Assembly (NCBI GenBank): GCA_002753615.1 | Contig: PEAO01000027.1 | Span: 1 to 34,694, forward strand | Source: Magnetococcales bacterium DCbin2 | GTDB taxonomy: Bacteria; Pseudomonadota; Magnetococcia; Magnetococcales; UBA8363 | Length of the DNA stretch: 34,694 bases | Direction: 5' to 3' | In this document: positions 18,156-26,989 of the stretch, piece after piece | How the letters are laid out: the number at the start of each line of letters is the position of its first letter | Position numbering within the stretch: the first letter of the stretch is position 1 | The notes under the pieces: model-generated | What the model was told of the DNA's origin: nothing | Seen by the model: only the letters and a program-made list of their open reading frames with translations | Database searches by the model: none | Made by a program: the position numbers and the translations under genes

Positions 18156-19304
18156 CTACAACGAGCCGTTGAGCCGCATCAGTTCGTGACACCGGGACGC
18201 CGCCCGCCGAAACTCAAAAGCCACCGGTCCCTCTGGGCAAAGTTCGTCAAACTCCAAAGGGCTATACAAACGGAGCGGTATTTTGGATTCGTAGAGCATA
18301 TCCACAAGGATGACAAAACGTGAAGCGGAATCAGCCACATTGGCCCGCAAATCGGGAATGTCTGAGATGATGACCGTCGTTGCCTTCTTGCATAAATCCA
18401 TGTAATCCGATGCCCCCAGATTGCGGACGCATAATTCCTTAAAATCAAACCAATGAAGACCACCTTTCTTTCCCCGAACGGTCATCTCATGACGCCCCAG
18501 GGTCAGCTTGGCGGGGCTGGGTTTGGATTGGGTCAATCGGCTGAATTCCTCCTCCGCCGTCCCATCTTTGAGAGATGCGACCGCCCCCCCCTTACGCCGC
18601 CAATCGGCACCACTGGATAAATCCATCGGTTCCACATGTTTCTTGATCGTCGTCAATAATGGCAAAAAACTGGCCCGATTGTATCCCCCCTTGAATAAGT
18701 TATCAGGATCCCAGTTGGATGTGGCACACAACGTCACCCCACACTGAAATAAAGCGGATAACAACCGTCCCAAAAGCATCCCATCGGCAATGTGATCGAT
18801 AAAAAATTCATCAAAACACAATAGCCTAGATTCCATGGCAATTTCACTAGCAATATACAACATCACATCAACATTGACTTCCGGCTTGGCCTTGTGCATA
18901 CGGTTATGCAGTTCATCCATGAACGGATGAAAATGAACCCGGCGTCTTTCCTTAAAAGGGACCGCGTCAAACACCCATTGCATCAACATGGATTTTCCCC
19001 GACCCACCGGGCCATGCATATAGAGACCTCGCGGTTCCGGCAACCCATCTTCATACCGCCAAACCATCACCCCCTTGGTGGCAGTCAACGCAACAGGACG
19101 ACTCAACGATTCTACCAGACCATCCAGGTACGGCAAAATCGCTGATTGATCCTGGTCCTGCGTCAGAAAACCACCATTCAATTGCTCTTGATAACGTTGG
19201 CTAGGCTTGATCATTGTATTGAGGAGCATTGTTAAACGTCCATAAGGCTGGTGCAGAGTTAGAAAACGGTTGATCCCTTCTTGGGGTAAAAATAGTCCCC
19301 CCAT
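18156..19304 (-). CDS. zapE: ZapE/AFG1-type AAA ATPase
   Basis: This P-loop ATPase belongs to the AFG1/ZapE family, which in E. coli associates with the FtsZ ring and in mitochondria acts in protein quality control. Visible are Walker A G-P-V-G-R-G-K-S followed by M-L-M, the family H-F-H-x-F-M-x-E-x-H motif, Walker B L-L-C-F-D-E-F-F, A-T-S-N-W-x-P-D-x-L, and the C-terminal S-R-F-V-x-L-V-D-x-L-Y-E segment. The ATG at 19304 lies 12 bases past the GGDEF gene stop with GGTGATGGA upstream. The family N-terminus fits an internal ATG at 19214 (M-I-K-P-S-Q-R-Y) better, so the start is uncertain (382 or 352 residues). It is last in the minus-strand operon. Confidence 0.9.
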   Translation of the reverse strand: MGGLFLPQEGINRFLTLHQPYGRLTMLLNTMIKPSQRYQEQLNGGFLTQDQDQSAILPYLDGLVESLSRPVALTATKGVMVWRYEDGLPEPRGLYMHGPVGRGKSMLMQWVFDAVPFKERRRVHFHPFMDELHNRMHKAKPEVNVDVMLYIASEIAMESRLLCFDEFFIDHIADGMLLGRLLSALFQCGVTLCATSNWDPDNLFKGGYNRASFLPLLTTIKKHVEPMDLSSGADWRRKGGAVASLKDGTAEEEFSRLTQSKPSPAKLTLGRHEMTVRGKKGGLHWFDFKELCVRNLGASDYMDLCKKATTVIISDIPDLRANVADSASRFVILVDMLYESKIPLRLYSPLEFDELCPEGPVAFEFRRAASRCHELMRLNGSL

Positions 19305-19315
19305 ATATTATTCCA

Positions 19316-20341
19316 TCACCCCCATACTTCCACATCCTCTTCGCTACCATGTTCAATACTGGCCAAAAATCCTTCCCGGACCAAATCGTCAAAACCATTA
19401 ACCTGATTGCGCCCGTTTTCCTTAGAATAATAAAGTGCTTTATCGGCCTTTTCGATCAGCTCTGGAGGAAAATCCTTACCGTTAACCATGACAAATCCAA
19501 TACTGACCGTCACCGTCTCAACCTGGGGAAAACGATGCGTGGCAATGCTCTCCCGAAAACGCTCCAACGCCGCACGCGCCTTGATGACATCAACATCCAA
19601 TAAAATGACTAAAAACTCTTCTCCACCAAAACGATACAAAATATCGGCAACACGAAACATCCGCTCCATCTGACGGGCAAACAAAATCAACACCTCATCG
19701 CCAATGGCATGACCAAACGTGTCGTTAACACGCTTGAAATGGTCGATATCAAACACCGCAAGACAAGCTCCTTCACCCCCCAGGCGATTAATCTCACTGT
19801 CATTCATACTACAATCAAGAATCGTCGAAATCGTCTCATCGAAGGAACGACGATTCAACAACCCGGTCAAAGGATCCTGATCCTTGGCACGAATCGTCCG
19901 CTCCAGATTGACGAACATATTCCAGAACAATCTGGACATCACCTCATCCTGCACATCCAGCTTGGATGTTTCCAAGTGCAGAACGCTACGGACCTTGGAC
20001 CCTTCTACCAAAGCAAACACCAATTGTTCGCCCTGGTCCGACGCAAGACGCATGATGGGCACGAATGTATGACTACTTTGACCGATAACCTGGGCCAATC
20101 CTTGAATCTCACCGACGTGGATTACCTGACTCATAGGAGACAGCGGCTCATGAAGCACGTATTCAATCAAAAAACCGGATGTTTGTTGTTCTTTGACAGC
20201 CTTCTGATGCAAATCAAAAAAACGGACCAAAGAGGCCGATGTAAATTTATTCAGCGTCTTAACCAGACCGTCGATCAACCCAATCCTGTCTGATTGTGCA
20301 GTCATATCAACAAGATATGGTACAATTTCGTCATTTAGCAT
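19316..20341 (-). CDS. GGDEF diguanylate cyclase
   Basis: This 341-residue protein has no signal peptide or membrane helix, so it should be cytoplasmic. Residues 1-140 form an unassigned sensory domain, possibly GAF-like. A short helix precedes the GGDEF domain (about 155-325), with D-P-L-T-G-L-L-N-R-R, F-D-I-D-H-F-K-x-x-N-D-T-x-G-H and the active-site motif G-G-E-E-F (239-243). The inhibitory I-site R-V-A-D (230-233) is intact, so it should make c-di-GMP with product inhibition. It lies 21 bases after the permease gene and 11 before the zapE-like gene, so it is transcribed with the ABC/VWA module. This may be that module's output, which is inference. Confidence 0.93.
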   Translation of the reverse strand: MLNDEIVPYLVDMTAQSDRIGLIDGLVKTLNKFTSASLVRFFDLHQKAVKEQQTSGFLIEYVLHEPLSPMSQVIHVGEIQGLAQVIGQSSHTFVPIMRLASDQGEQLVFALVEGSKVRSVLHLETSKLDVQDEVMSRLFWNMFVNLERTIRAKDQDPLTGLLNRRSFDETISTILDCSMNDSEINRLGGEGACLAVFDIDHFKRVNDTFGHAIGDEVLILFARQMERMFRVADILYRFGGEEFLVILLDVDVIKARAALERFRESIATHRFPQVETVTVSIGFVMVNGKDFPPELIEKADKALYYSKENGRNQVNGFDDLVREGFLASIEHGSEEDVEVWG

Positions 20342-20362
20342 GGGCCGATGTTCTCTACCATC

Positions 20363-22279
20363 TCAGATTTTACCTTTTCTTCGGGTTTTTCTTGGTGCCC
20401 GACCATCGCCGTGGAGAAGATCGGATGGGGCCGTTCCAGCACGCATAGGGAGACGCAGTAAAACAAAGATGGTCACCAATACTACGATAGCAAACACCTC
20501 GCCGGTGGTCACGGCAATCGATCGCCAAGGCAAAGGGAGAACTTCAAATTCATATCCCGGTGGCAGGAGTCCCTTGTATTGGTAAACAATTTGTCGGAAT
20601 CCTTCTTCCAGGAGGTAGCGCAGGCCGGGAATCATAGCAAATATGGCAATGGAACCTGCAAGAATGGTTGCCAAAGCCATCTGCCAAATCAGCTTGGCAT
20701 AGATTCCAGTCCAACGGATTCCCCGACTCAAAAGGATTCCATAATGGTGCTGCCGATGACCGATCAATGTTCCAACATTAGCCAGCAACAAAGTACCCAG
20801 GAAAACACCAAACGTCACCGCATAAGCTGGCACCATGGTGGAAAGCAGATCGCTCAACAGGTTAAAGCGATTCAGGGCATCCTGGTACATGGGGTGGACC
20901 GTAAACGCCTGTAGCCCTTCTTTGGTGCGAATGGACAAGACACTGACAATCCCCTTGGTCAACTTGGTAGGATCGGGAACGTAAACATGGACCGCCTCAA
21001 AGGCGGTCCCAACACCGGTCACATTCCATGGGAGAAAAATGGGATTGCCCAAACTGTCACTACGCCACTCAGGACAAAGTTCCTGACGCATAGGATTACT
21101 GCGCGGTAGCCGGTGGCACGGTAACCAAAGATTATTTTCCTCATCATGCAACAAGGTATCCGCGATGGCCCTGACCTGCCCTCCCTCAGACTGTCCCGTA
21201 ATTTGGCCAAGCCCAGGGATAAGTTTTGGTTTGGGACAGCGATCCTGGCGAATTTCAGGAAGTTCCGTCAACCCGCTGGCTTCGATCTCCTGAGACACAC
21301 ACAAGGAAAAACCCAACAGATCGGCAACCGGATAGATGGATGACTTCAGCAGTTCATAATCGTTGGCGTTACCCTTACCCAGGGTGATGGGGTCATAATT
21401 CAGATCGGGGAGATGGTGGGCCGCCAACAAGGCGTTGTACGTCGTCAATGGAAATAAATAAGCCACTTTTTCCATGGCGGGAATATGATCGGCCCATCGC
21501 ACCTGGAATGGGAGCATTTTTTCCGCATCACCGACCGTAATTTTCAACCATAGCGTATCCAAAACATCTTTCAACTGCCCCTTGGACACCTTCTCAGGAA
21601 GCCGGCGCAGTTTTTTTTCTTCCAACACAGGTTGGACCTCCTCTTTGTAGGAGGCATAATCAAACTGGGTCGCAAAAAGGGATTCGTTCAGTACCACCGT
21701 CAGCGGCAGGTCAAACCATTCCTTGGCCGAGTGTTTGTTGCCAGCTTGGCGTTGTGGAAATCCAGTGCCCAAATTCCACAGGGGATCATTGGGATAAACC
21801 GCCCAACCAATCAAAGGGATACTGGTATCCCACACGGCGGTTCCCGGAAGAGAAATTTGCGGACTGGAATTGGCGATGCGTCGGTAGGGATATGCGGTCA
21901 TCCCGAACGATTCTCCAGGGACGCGCGTTTCCATTTCCGCCAACCTTTCCAGCAGACCAGAATGGATCCCATTCTGGTTTTGCCAGTGTGCCGTCGCCCA
22001 AATGGGGACGCCATACGGGCGCAACGTCCCCAACAAGGCATCGGTAAACCGTTCCAAAAGACCGGCCCGACTCCCAACCAACAGCAGTGCCATGGCAATG
22101 ACCAGGGACAGGAGCAAGGTCAACCACGCAAAATCACGCCCTCCCCCCACACACCCAAAACGGCCACAGTTGAAAGAACGCCAATACGCCTTCCATCCCA
22201 AAGGTATCCACACCGGAAGCCATCTCATTCTCATAAGCCGTGCCCACTGTGATCGCGCCAACAGATTTCCATGCCACAC
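20363..22279 (-). CDS. ABC transporter permease, FtsX/LolC/TagS-like
   Basis: This 638-residue inner-membrane protein has FtsX/MacB-type topology: one helix near residues 50-72, a very large extracytoplasmic domain (about 75-480), then three C-terminal helices (about 500-530, 545-572, 595-620). The last cytoplasmic residues are basic. ABC proteins of this shape (LolCE, MacB, FtsX, TagS) transmit ATP-driven movement across the membrane rather than pumping small solutes. The start is a GTG at 22279, nine bases past the ATPase stop, with AAGG overlapping that stop. The partner ATPase is the preceding gene. The periplasmic domain is unusually large for LolCE, and I see no known domain in it. Confidence 0.85.
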   Translation of the reverse strand: MWHGNLLARSQWARLMRMRWLPVWIPLGWKAYWRSFNCGRFGCVGGGRDFAWLTLLLSLVIAMALLLVGSRAGLLERFTDALLGTLRPYGVPIWATAHWQNQNGIHSGLLERLAEMETRVPGESFGMTAYPYRRIANSSPQISLPGTAVWDTSIPLIGWAVYPNDPLWNLGTGFPQRQAGNKHSAKEWFDLPLTVVLNESLFATQFDYASYKEEVQPVLEEKKLRRLPEKVSKGQLKDVLDTLWLKITVGDAEKMLPFQVRWADHIPAMEKVAYLFPLTTYNALLAAHHLPDLNYDPITLGKGNANDYELLKSSIYPVADLLGFSLCVSQEIEASGLTELPEIRQDRCPKPKLIPGLGQITGQSEGGQVRAIADTLLHDEENNLWLPCHRLPRSNPMRQELCPEWRSDSLGNPIFLPWNVTGVGTAFEAVHVYVPDPTKLTKGIVSVLSIRTKEGLQAFTVHPMYQDALNRFNLLSDLLSTMVPAYAVTFGVFLGTLLLANVGTLIGHRQHHYGILLSRGIRWTGIYAKLIWQMALATILAGSIAIFAMIPGLRYLLEEGFRQIVYQYKGLLPPGYEFEVLPLPWRSIAVTTGEVFAIVVLVTIFVLLRLPMRAGTAPSDLLHGDGRAPRKTRRKGKI

Positions 22280-22287
22280 CCAAGCCT

Positions 22288-23112
22288 TCAGTCACTATCC
22301 TGATCAGATGAAGATCCAGACCCCTCTCCGGCAAGAGGTTCACGTTTTCCCCCTTTCAGTCTCAGGTGACACCGATTGTTGGCAACCATGAGCCAATGAC
22401 TAACCTTTGGGTCTGTGGAATCGGATTGATGGTGCGTGACCCAAATCACCAAACGATCCCCTTTGGCAAGCCAACGATCCACCAGATCCATCACCTCTTT
22501 GCGCGTTTCGGTATCAAGATTACCCGTCGGCTCATCGGCAAACAACACATAGGGATCGTGAATCATCGCCTGCGCCAGGGCGACCCGCTGAAACTGTCCC
22601 CCGGAAAGTTCGTTGGGATAACGCTCAAGAAACTCCTCCGCCGTGGTCTCCTCAATATAGGAGCCATCCTCATCGCGTAACAAGATCCGCTCCATGGCCG
22701 TGTGAACCTTGCGATCCATGTCATCTTTGGACATCTTCCCCAAAATTTCCAGGGGATACCGAAGATTTTCCCGAATCCGCAAGTACGGGGTGAGGGTGCT
22801 GTTTTGGTAAGCAAAACCAAAGCAACGACGGCGGATATCGGTCAAAGAGAGCGAAGAGGCGGCAGGATCCAACCCCCTTGGCCCCCAAGAGGCCTGATTA
22901 CCATCCGGGAAGGTCCACCGAACCCAACCCTCCTTAGGTCGTTTAAGAAAGGTCAGAAGATACAGCAGGGTACTCTTCCCACTGCCGCTCCTCCCCAAAA
23001 CCGGCAACCGGCGAGAAAAACTATCGTCGTCCAGTTTCAGACCACCGACATGAAGATCAAAGACACCACCCCAACTCACCGTGGCGGAACGGACCTGCAA
23101 TCCCCAGTTCAT
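22288..23112 (-). CDS. ABC transporter ATP-binding protein, LolD/TagT-like
   Basis: This 274-residue ATPase has Walker A L-G-R-S-G-S-G-K-S-T, Q-loop F-A-Y-Q-N-S-T-L, signature L-S-G-G-Q-F-Q-R-V-A-L-A-Q-A-M, Walker B Y-V-L-F-A-D-E-P-T-G-N-L-D and H-loop V-T-H-H. It belongs to the LolD/FtsE/MacB subgroup, which pairs with FtsX-like permeases. The ATG at 23112 has AGGAG eight bases upstream and overlaps the stop of the VWA gene as ATGA, showing translational coupling. The ORF could be read from 23136, but the ribosome site decides for 23112. The serine/aspartate-rich C-terminal tail is unusual. Confidence 0.93.
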   Translation of the reverse strand: MNWGLQVRSATVSWGGVFDLHVGGLKLDDDSFSRRLPVLGRSGSGKSTLLYLLTFLKRPKEGWVRWTFPDGNQASWGPRGLDPAASSLSLTDIRRRCFGFAYQNSTLTPYLRIRENLRYPLEILGKMSKDDMDRKVHTAMERILLRDEDGSYIEETTAEEFLERYPNELSGGQFQRVALAQAMIHDPYVLFADEPTGNLDTETRKEVMDLVDRWLAKGDRLVIWVTHHQSDSTDPKVSHWLMVANNRCHLRLKGGKREPLAGEGSGSSSDQDSD

Positions 23113-25772
23113 GGCAAAAACTCCTGCGGAATCCAATACCCACGACTACCACCAAATGTGTGCGCAAAACGAAAATCTTTGTCATCACCCAGAGGCTCTG
23201 GCCGAATCAAACCATCAATCTTGACCATCCTACGCCCGTTATCCGTAGCATCGGGACACAGATGGGGGCTGTAAGGTTCAACCTTGAATACGGGTTTGTT
23301 GAAATCTTTTTCGATGATTTCCAGCATTTCCTTAGAACGAATCGCCCACGAGGCCAAACGCCTAAGTTCACAAACGGGAACAGCCGGGATGATCGAACCC
23401 GCCTTATCCAAGAGGGGGGCACCGTCCGGTCCGGTGACGACAAGGTGACCATCCTTGTTTCGGACCGTTTTCTCAGACAACAGTGAGTTGACGTTGTAAC
23501 TGAGCAATGGGCTGTGATTGCGAACCGGAAGTCCACCGCGCCTTTGGGCATATTCCGCTGGCGTCTCCCCCGAAGCATCAATGGGTGGCCGCCGTATTTC
23601 CTGTTGCAATCCCACCACCAGGGCATTCACCAACGCTCGGCGCAACTGCGCCTCTGGAAGATCAAAATAACCCTCAAAACCACGTAGGATACGGATCCAG
23701 GAAGAAAGGGCACTGCTGGTCACCCACAACTCTTCCACCACTTTTTCATCGGCTTCGATATAACCGACACGGGTGGTGTCATAAATACGCTGATCGCACT
23801 GTTTTCCCAACTCCCCACAGGCACCCTGCTTTAAAATATGCCAATAAACACCTGGAATATCCACCCGTTCCCGGCGCAGACGATCGATGATGCTGGTCAA
23901 TGCACCACCACCACGGATATCAAGTATGATCTCGTCGATCAAAGCACTGCTACCCAGTTTTTCAACCGTTCCTACCACCCTTTGAACCAATCCACTCTCT
24001 CCCATACGGAAAAAATGGTCTTCCAGCTTGCTGTCTGCGGGCAAACTTTGGCTCAGAAGATCCTTGGTCTGAACCTCAAACTCGGCATAAGCTTTGCGGT
24101 AGGATTCCGGGTGCCTGACCTGTTCGGCATGGGAGGGGGTTTGGATGAAAAAGCTGATCAGATTATCCCCCAACCCCTTACTCCCCCGCTGCATCAGAGA
24201 AACCAGAGTCTTGCGCGAGACTGGATTGACATATTTGGCCTTCTGGAAAACCTGATTCTGATGATTGCTGGCGGGACGACTGGTTTGGTAGCCGTTGTCG
24301 CCAATGACAAACAACAATTTAAGATTGTCCGGGCAAGGTTTCAGATCCTGACCGAGAACCTGATTCAAACCGCCAAAAAGGTTCTCGGGATAATCATCCT
24401 CCACATCGTTACCCGACACGCGAACTTTGGCCATGGACTTTTGAAAAGATTCAAAGGCAACCTTTTGCTGGGTTTCATTCAGATCACACTGGGAAGGCAA
24501 CGGATGCCCTTCTCCGATCCCTTCCCCCGGTCCATCGGCAAACTGACTATCGGCGTAGGGATCCCGGTAAACGCGAAAGCCAAAACGAAACTCCGTTTCC
24601 TTGAACCCTTGCGATGTTTTAATCTTGTTGATGATCTCCTGGATCACCCCTGGGGCGGATGGCGTACCGCGAACGGCATCGATAAAGGGTTCCATACTGG
24701 CGGTCGCATCCAGAAGGAAAAAAATATCAACATGCTTTTTGGATGTTAGCGAGGAAAAACCGGGCATAATGCGGGATGCCAATCCCGTGGAAATAGCAAC
24801 CTTGTCATCGCTGATGCGCCGCCCCACCAGACCAGGACGTGCCAAGGCCACCTTATAGAATCTTCGTTGTTCATTGGCCGCCCCCACCATATTCGGCGAA
24901 ATATGCCGATTATTTTGATCGACCATCTCCAGAACCGGAATTCTGAGAGCCGACTTGAACCATTCCCGACCGCCCATAATGGGATGACACACCGCCCGGT
25001 CACCAGCCACGGCATCCTTAAGCTGTTCGTAGGTGCAAACGGTCCCAGGGCCAGAGCCATCCGGGGATACAAGATCTTCCCGAGGACGAATGCTAAAGGC
25101 ATTGTTCCAGAGAAATCCATCTTTTTTGGCGACCCAACCCAACAATTGGTCGTCATCTTCCAAACGAAACCGATCCGCCAGCAGATAGGCTTCCCTGTTC
25201 TGGTCAAAAACAAAATACATATGAAATCTTGAAGCCCCTTCGCGACAATTGCCCTGCCCCCCAACGCAATCCTTTAACTCTGGGTCTTGGAAAATTTGAA
25301 CGGAAGGGACCGACTTTTCATCGGTGGCTTGGACATCATCGGGGCGCGGTTCGGTATTGGTTTTGATGAAAAATTTCATTTCCAATCCGGTATCGCTTTT
25401 AACCGGCATGTTGCGACAGAGGAGATCCTCTTTGGCCACCCATCCGACGACTTCGGGTTGCCCCTTGTAGCGGTAAGTCCGCATTTTCAACATCCGGCCA
25501 TTCTCTTCCAGGAGTTCACCCTGTTGATTGAAGGTAAGAAATCCCGCCCGTTTTGTCCCCTTATCATCATCAAACAACAGGGCATCCTGACGCATGACCC
25601 GGACAATTCCCGACCATTTCAGTTTGCCATCTTGTGTAAAACGGGAAAAATCGAAAGCACCACAACTGCCGGATGAGAGTTCATCTCCTCTCGACGGTAG
25701 TGGAGAAAAACACGCAACCATAAAGATCATGGCACCGAGGATGGTTTTTAAGGAGGCGGTTCGACTGGTCAC
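23109..25772 (-). CDS. Exported VWA-domain protein with two SH3-like domains (PpkA periplasmic-region-like)
   Basis: This 887-residue protein opens with a short basic N-terminus and a hydrophobic segment (about 8-25). A Cys at position 21 after M-V-A is a weak lipobox, so it is exported and possibly a lipoprotein. Two SH3-like segments follow (about 52-119 and 157-222), each ending in the same G-W-V-A-K-x-D motif. A VWA domain starts near 347 with the MIDAS-like D-A-T-A-S (355-359), then F-R-F-G-F-R-V-Y-R-D and F-V-I-G-D. The C-terminal ~350 residues are unassigned. The layout recalls the C-terminal region of the T6SS kinase PpkA, but there is no kinase domain. GTG at 25772 is chosen for AAGGGA upstream and a clean signal peptide; a TTG at 25811 is possible. 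It is coupled by ATGA to the ATPase. Confidence 0.85.
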   Translation of the reverse strand: MTSRTASLKTILGAMIFMVACFSPLPSRGDELSSGSCGAFDFSRFTQDGKLKWSGIVRVMRQDALLFDDDKGTKRAGFLTFNQQGELLEENGRMLKMRTYRYKGQPEVVGWVAKEDLLCRNMPVKSDTGLEMKFFIKTNTEPRPDDVQATDEKSVPSVQIFQDPELKDCVGGQGNCREGASRFHMYFVFDQNREAYLLADRFRLEDDDQLLGWVAKKDGFLWNNAFSIRPREDLVSPDGSGPGTVCTYEQLKDAVAGDRAVCHPIMGGREWFKSALRIPVLEMVDQNNRHISPNMVGAANEQRRFYKVALARPGLVGRRISDDKVAISTGLASRIMPGFSSLTSKKHVDIFFLLDATASMEPFIDAVRGTPSAPGVIQEIINKIKTSQGFKETEFRFGFRVYRDPYADSQFADGPGEGIGEGHPLPSQCDLNETQQKVAFESFQKSMAKVRVSGNDVEDDYPENLFGGLNQVLGQDLKPCPDNLKLLFVIGDNGYQTSRPASNHQNQVFQKAKYVNPVSRKTLVSLMQRGSKGLGDNLISFFIQTPSHAEQVRHPESYRKAYAEFEVQTKDLLSQSLPADSKLEDHFFRMGESGLVQRVVGTVEKLGSSALIDEIILDIRGGGALTSIIDRLRRERVDIPGVYWHILKQGACGELGKQCDQRIYDTTRVGYIEADEKVVEELWVTSSALSSWIRILRGFEGYFDLPEAQLRRALVNALVVGLQQEIRRPPIDASGETPAEYAQRRGGLPVRNHSPLLSYNVNSLLSEKTVRNKDGHLVVTGPDGAPLLDKAGSIIPAVPVCELRRLASWAIRSKEMLEIIEKDFNKPVFKVEPYSPHLCPDATDNGRRMVKIDGLIRPEPLGDDKDFRFAHTFGGSRGYWIPQEFLP

Positions 25773-25836
25773 GTTTTCAAGTCCCTTCAGTATGAACTTT
25801 AAGCTGTGCAAATTTAAAAAAAATTTGGCGATTCGT

Positions 25837-26835
25837 TCATGGGGCGGAATTATTTTTTTCCACCGTCAATGCCTGATCCATCTTCAGAGAATCGCCGGTC
25901 TCATCACGCGTTTGGCCACGCGCTTGGCCACCCTCCTGGCCACCCACTGCGGTAGTACCGGGGACGCTGGGGGGATTTAAAACCAAACGAAATCCCGCCA
26001 TCGCGAGTATGGCAGGCATACAAATTTCTTTTCGGTCGTCGGCGGTCGCAACCCAATCGTCCCCACCCAGGATATGATAACCATCTGGACAGGGGGATTG
26101 TGACCACTCCCGCGTTCCAAAAAGGATGCTTTTTACGACACCTTCCGCGTCAATGGAACCATCGATGACCGACTTACCCAGGGAATTGAGGTAGATTGCC
26201 GCGACCGCCCACTCTTCCCTGTAGGGAAGACGATAGTCACAGCCCGTTTTTTTTGAAAACCACTGGGCATAATCCATAGCCCCTTCCCAGGAGATATGTC
26301 GCACCAGGGAATCCTGGACATCACTGTGGCCCCAATGCTCACCCATGCGCAGCCGTAACCGTTGTTTTTCATTAAAATCCTGGAGACGCTCGACCTCATC
26401 GGCATAACGCCGGAACTGTTCCTGATCCACTTCCCGGCTTTGAACAAGAAAACTTTTTTCTAAAACAAAATGAGGCTTCCGATAAAATTGCAAAAACGGA
26501 GTCAGGGGCGAGGCATCCATGGGAAGATTGTAGTTTCCCGCAGGGATTTCGATCAGAGAGGGATAGAGGACACCCCCTTCCTGACTTTCCAGACAGGCCT
26601 GCCAGGGGTTACGAACTTCTTGGGTTTGGATCGTCTGCACAAGTGCCAAAATTCCCCATCCACACCCAAGGGCAGCCAAAAACGCAATGGGCATCAGTAA
26701 ATTTCTGACGCCCATAGGGGGTGATGATTGACGTCTGACGGCACCTGTGGATTTAGGGGTAGCAGCGCGCCGTATGGCCGCAGGCTTACGTTTGGCGTTG
26801 TCTGAATGTTTGAAAAACCCTTTGCTGTACTTCAA
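25837..26835 (-). CDS. Formylglycine-generating-enzyme-like (SUMF1-fold) membrane protein, TagR-like
   Basis: This 332-residue protein has a very basic N-terminus (about 1-46), one transmembrane helix (about 47-68) and a periplasmic FGE-sulfatase fold. I-P-A-G-x-Y, V-D-Q-E-Q-F-R-R-Y, V-R-H-I-S-W-E-G-A-M-D-Y-A-Q-W and Y-R-L-P-Y-R-E-E-W are typical, as is the closing G-F-R-L-V-L. The active-site cysteine pair in R-G-G-S-W-x-C context is not there; the region reads L-G-G-D-D-W-V-A-T-A-D-D-R. It is therefore probably a binding, non-catalytic member like TagR. A Gln/Gly/Arg tail follows. The TTG start at 26835 overlaps the stop of the upstream small ORF as TTGA; an ATG at residue 41 lacks a ribosome site. 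It is followed by the VWA gene. Confidence 0.8.
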   Translation of the reverse strand: MKYSKGFFKHSDNAKRKPAAIRRAATPKSTGAVRRQSSPPMGVRNLLMPIAFLAALGCGWGILALVQTIQTQEVRNPWQACLESQEGGVLYPSLIEIPAGNYNLPMDASPLTPFLQFYRKPHFVLEKSFLVQSREVDQEQFRRYADEVERLQDFNEKQRLRLRMGEHWGHSDVQDSLVRHISWEGAMDYAQWFSKKTGCDYRLPYREEWAVAAIYLNSLGKSVIDGSIDAEGVVKSILFGTREWSQSPCPDGYHILGGDDWVATADDRKEICMPAILAMAGFRLVLNPPSVPGTTAVGGQEGGQARGQTRDETGDSLKMDQALTVEKNNSAP

Positions 26836-26948
26836 GAATCCGACCCAATAATAGTGTTTTCATCCTGCTGTCCGGTCGCCCGGAGCGCCGTAAAATCCTC
26901 GCGAATCGCTTTCAACAGCCCGGGTGCTATCTTGAACTGCTTTTTCAT
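26832..26948 (-). CDS. Small ORF (38 aa) coupled to the SUMF1-like gene
   Basis: An ATG at 26948 opens a 38-residue frame beginning M-K-K-Q-F-K-I-A-P-G-L-L-K-A-I-R and ending in G-S-D-S. Its TGA stop overlaps the TTG start of the SUMF1-like gene (TTGA), the usual sign of translational coupling and a good explanation for a TTG start. The peptide is amphipathic and basic at its N-terminus, with no membrane segment. No clear ribosome site is seen. A putative promoter lies just upstream, which would leave an almost leaderless start. It may be a leader peptide or a real small protein; I do not recognise it. Confidence 0.4.
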   Translation of the reverse strand: MKKQFKIAPGLLKAIREDFTALRATGQQDENTIIGSDS

Positions 26949-26959
26949 TTGTGGGAAGG

Positions 26960-26989
26960 ATTATTGAATTCAAAACGGAATTCGGTCAA
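26960..26989 (-). promoter_or_regulatory. Putative sigma-70 promoter of the VWA/ABC operon
   Basis: On the minus strand, TTGACC (26984-26989) and AATAAT (26960-26965) are separated by 18 bases, matching -35 and -10 elements at five of six positions each. Two GAATTC sites lie in the spacer. The predicted start, near 26953, is only a few bases before the small ORF. No other promoter-like sequence is evident in the divergent gap up to 27072. Confidence 0.4.

Noticed and set aside
23838-24749. 303-codon plus-strand ORF opposite the VWA gene
   Set aside because: Antisense shadow; the minus-strand frame has a signal peptide, a VWA motif and coupled neighbours.
26966-26983. Two GAATTC palindromes as an operator
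   Set aside because: Each is a short six-base palindrome in an A/T-rich spacer; chance occurrence is likely.
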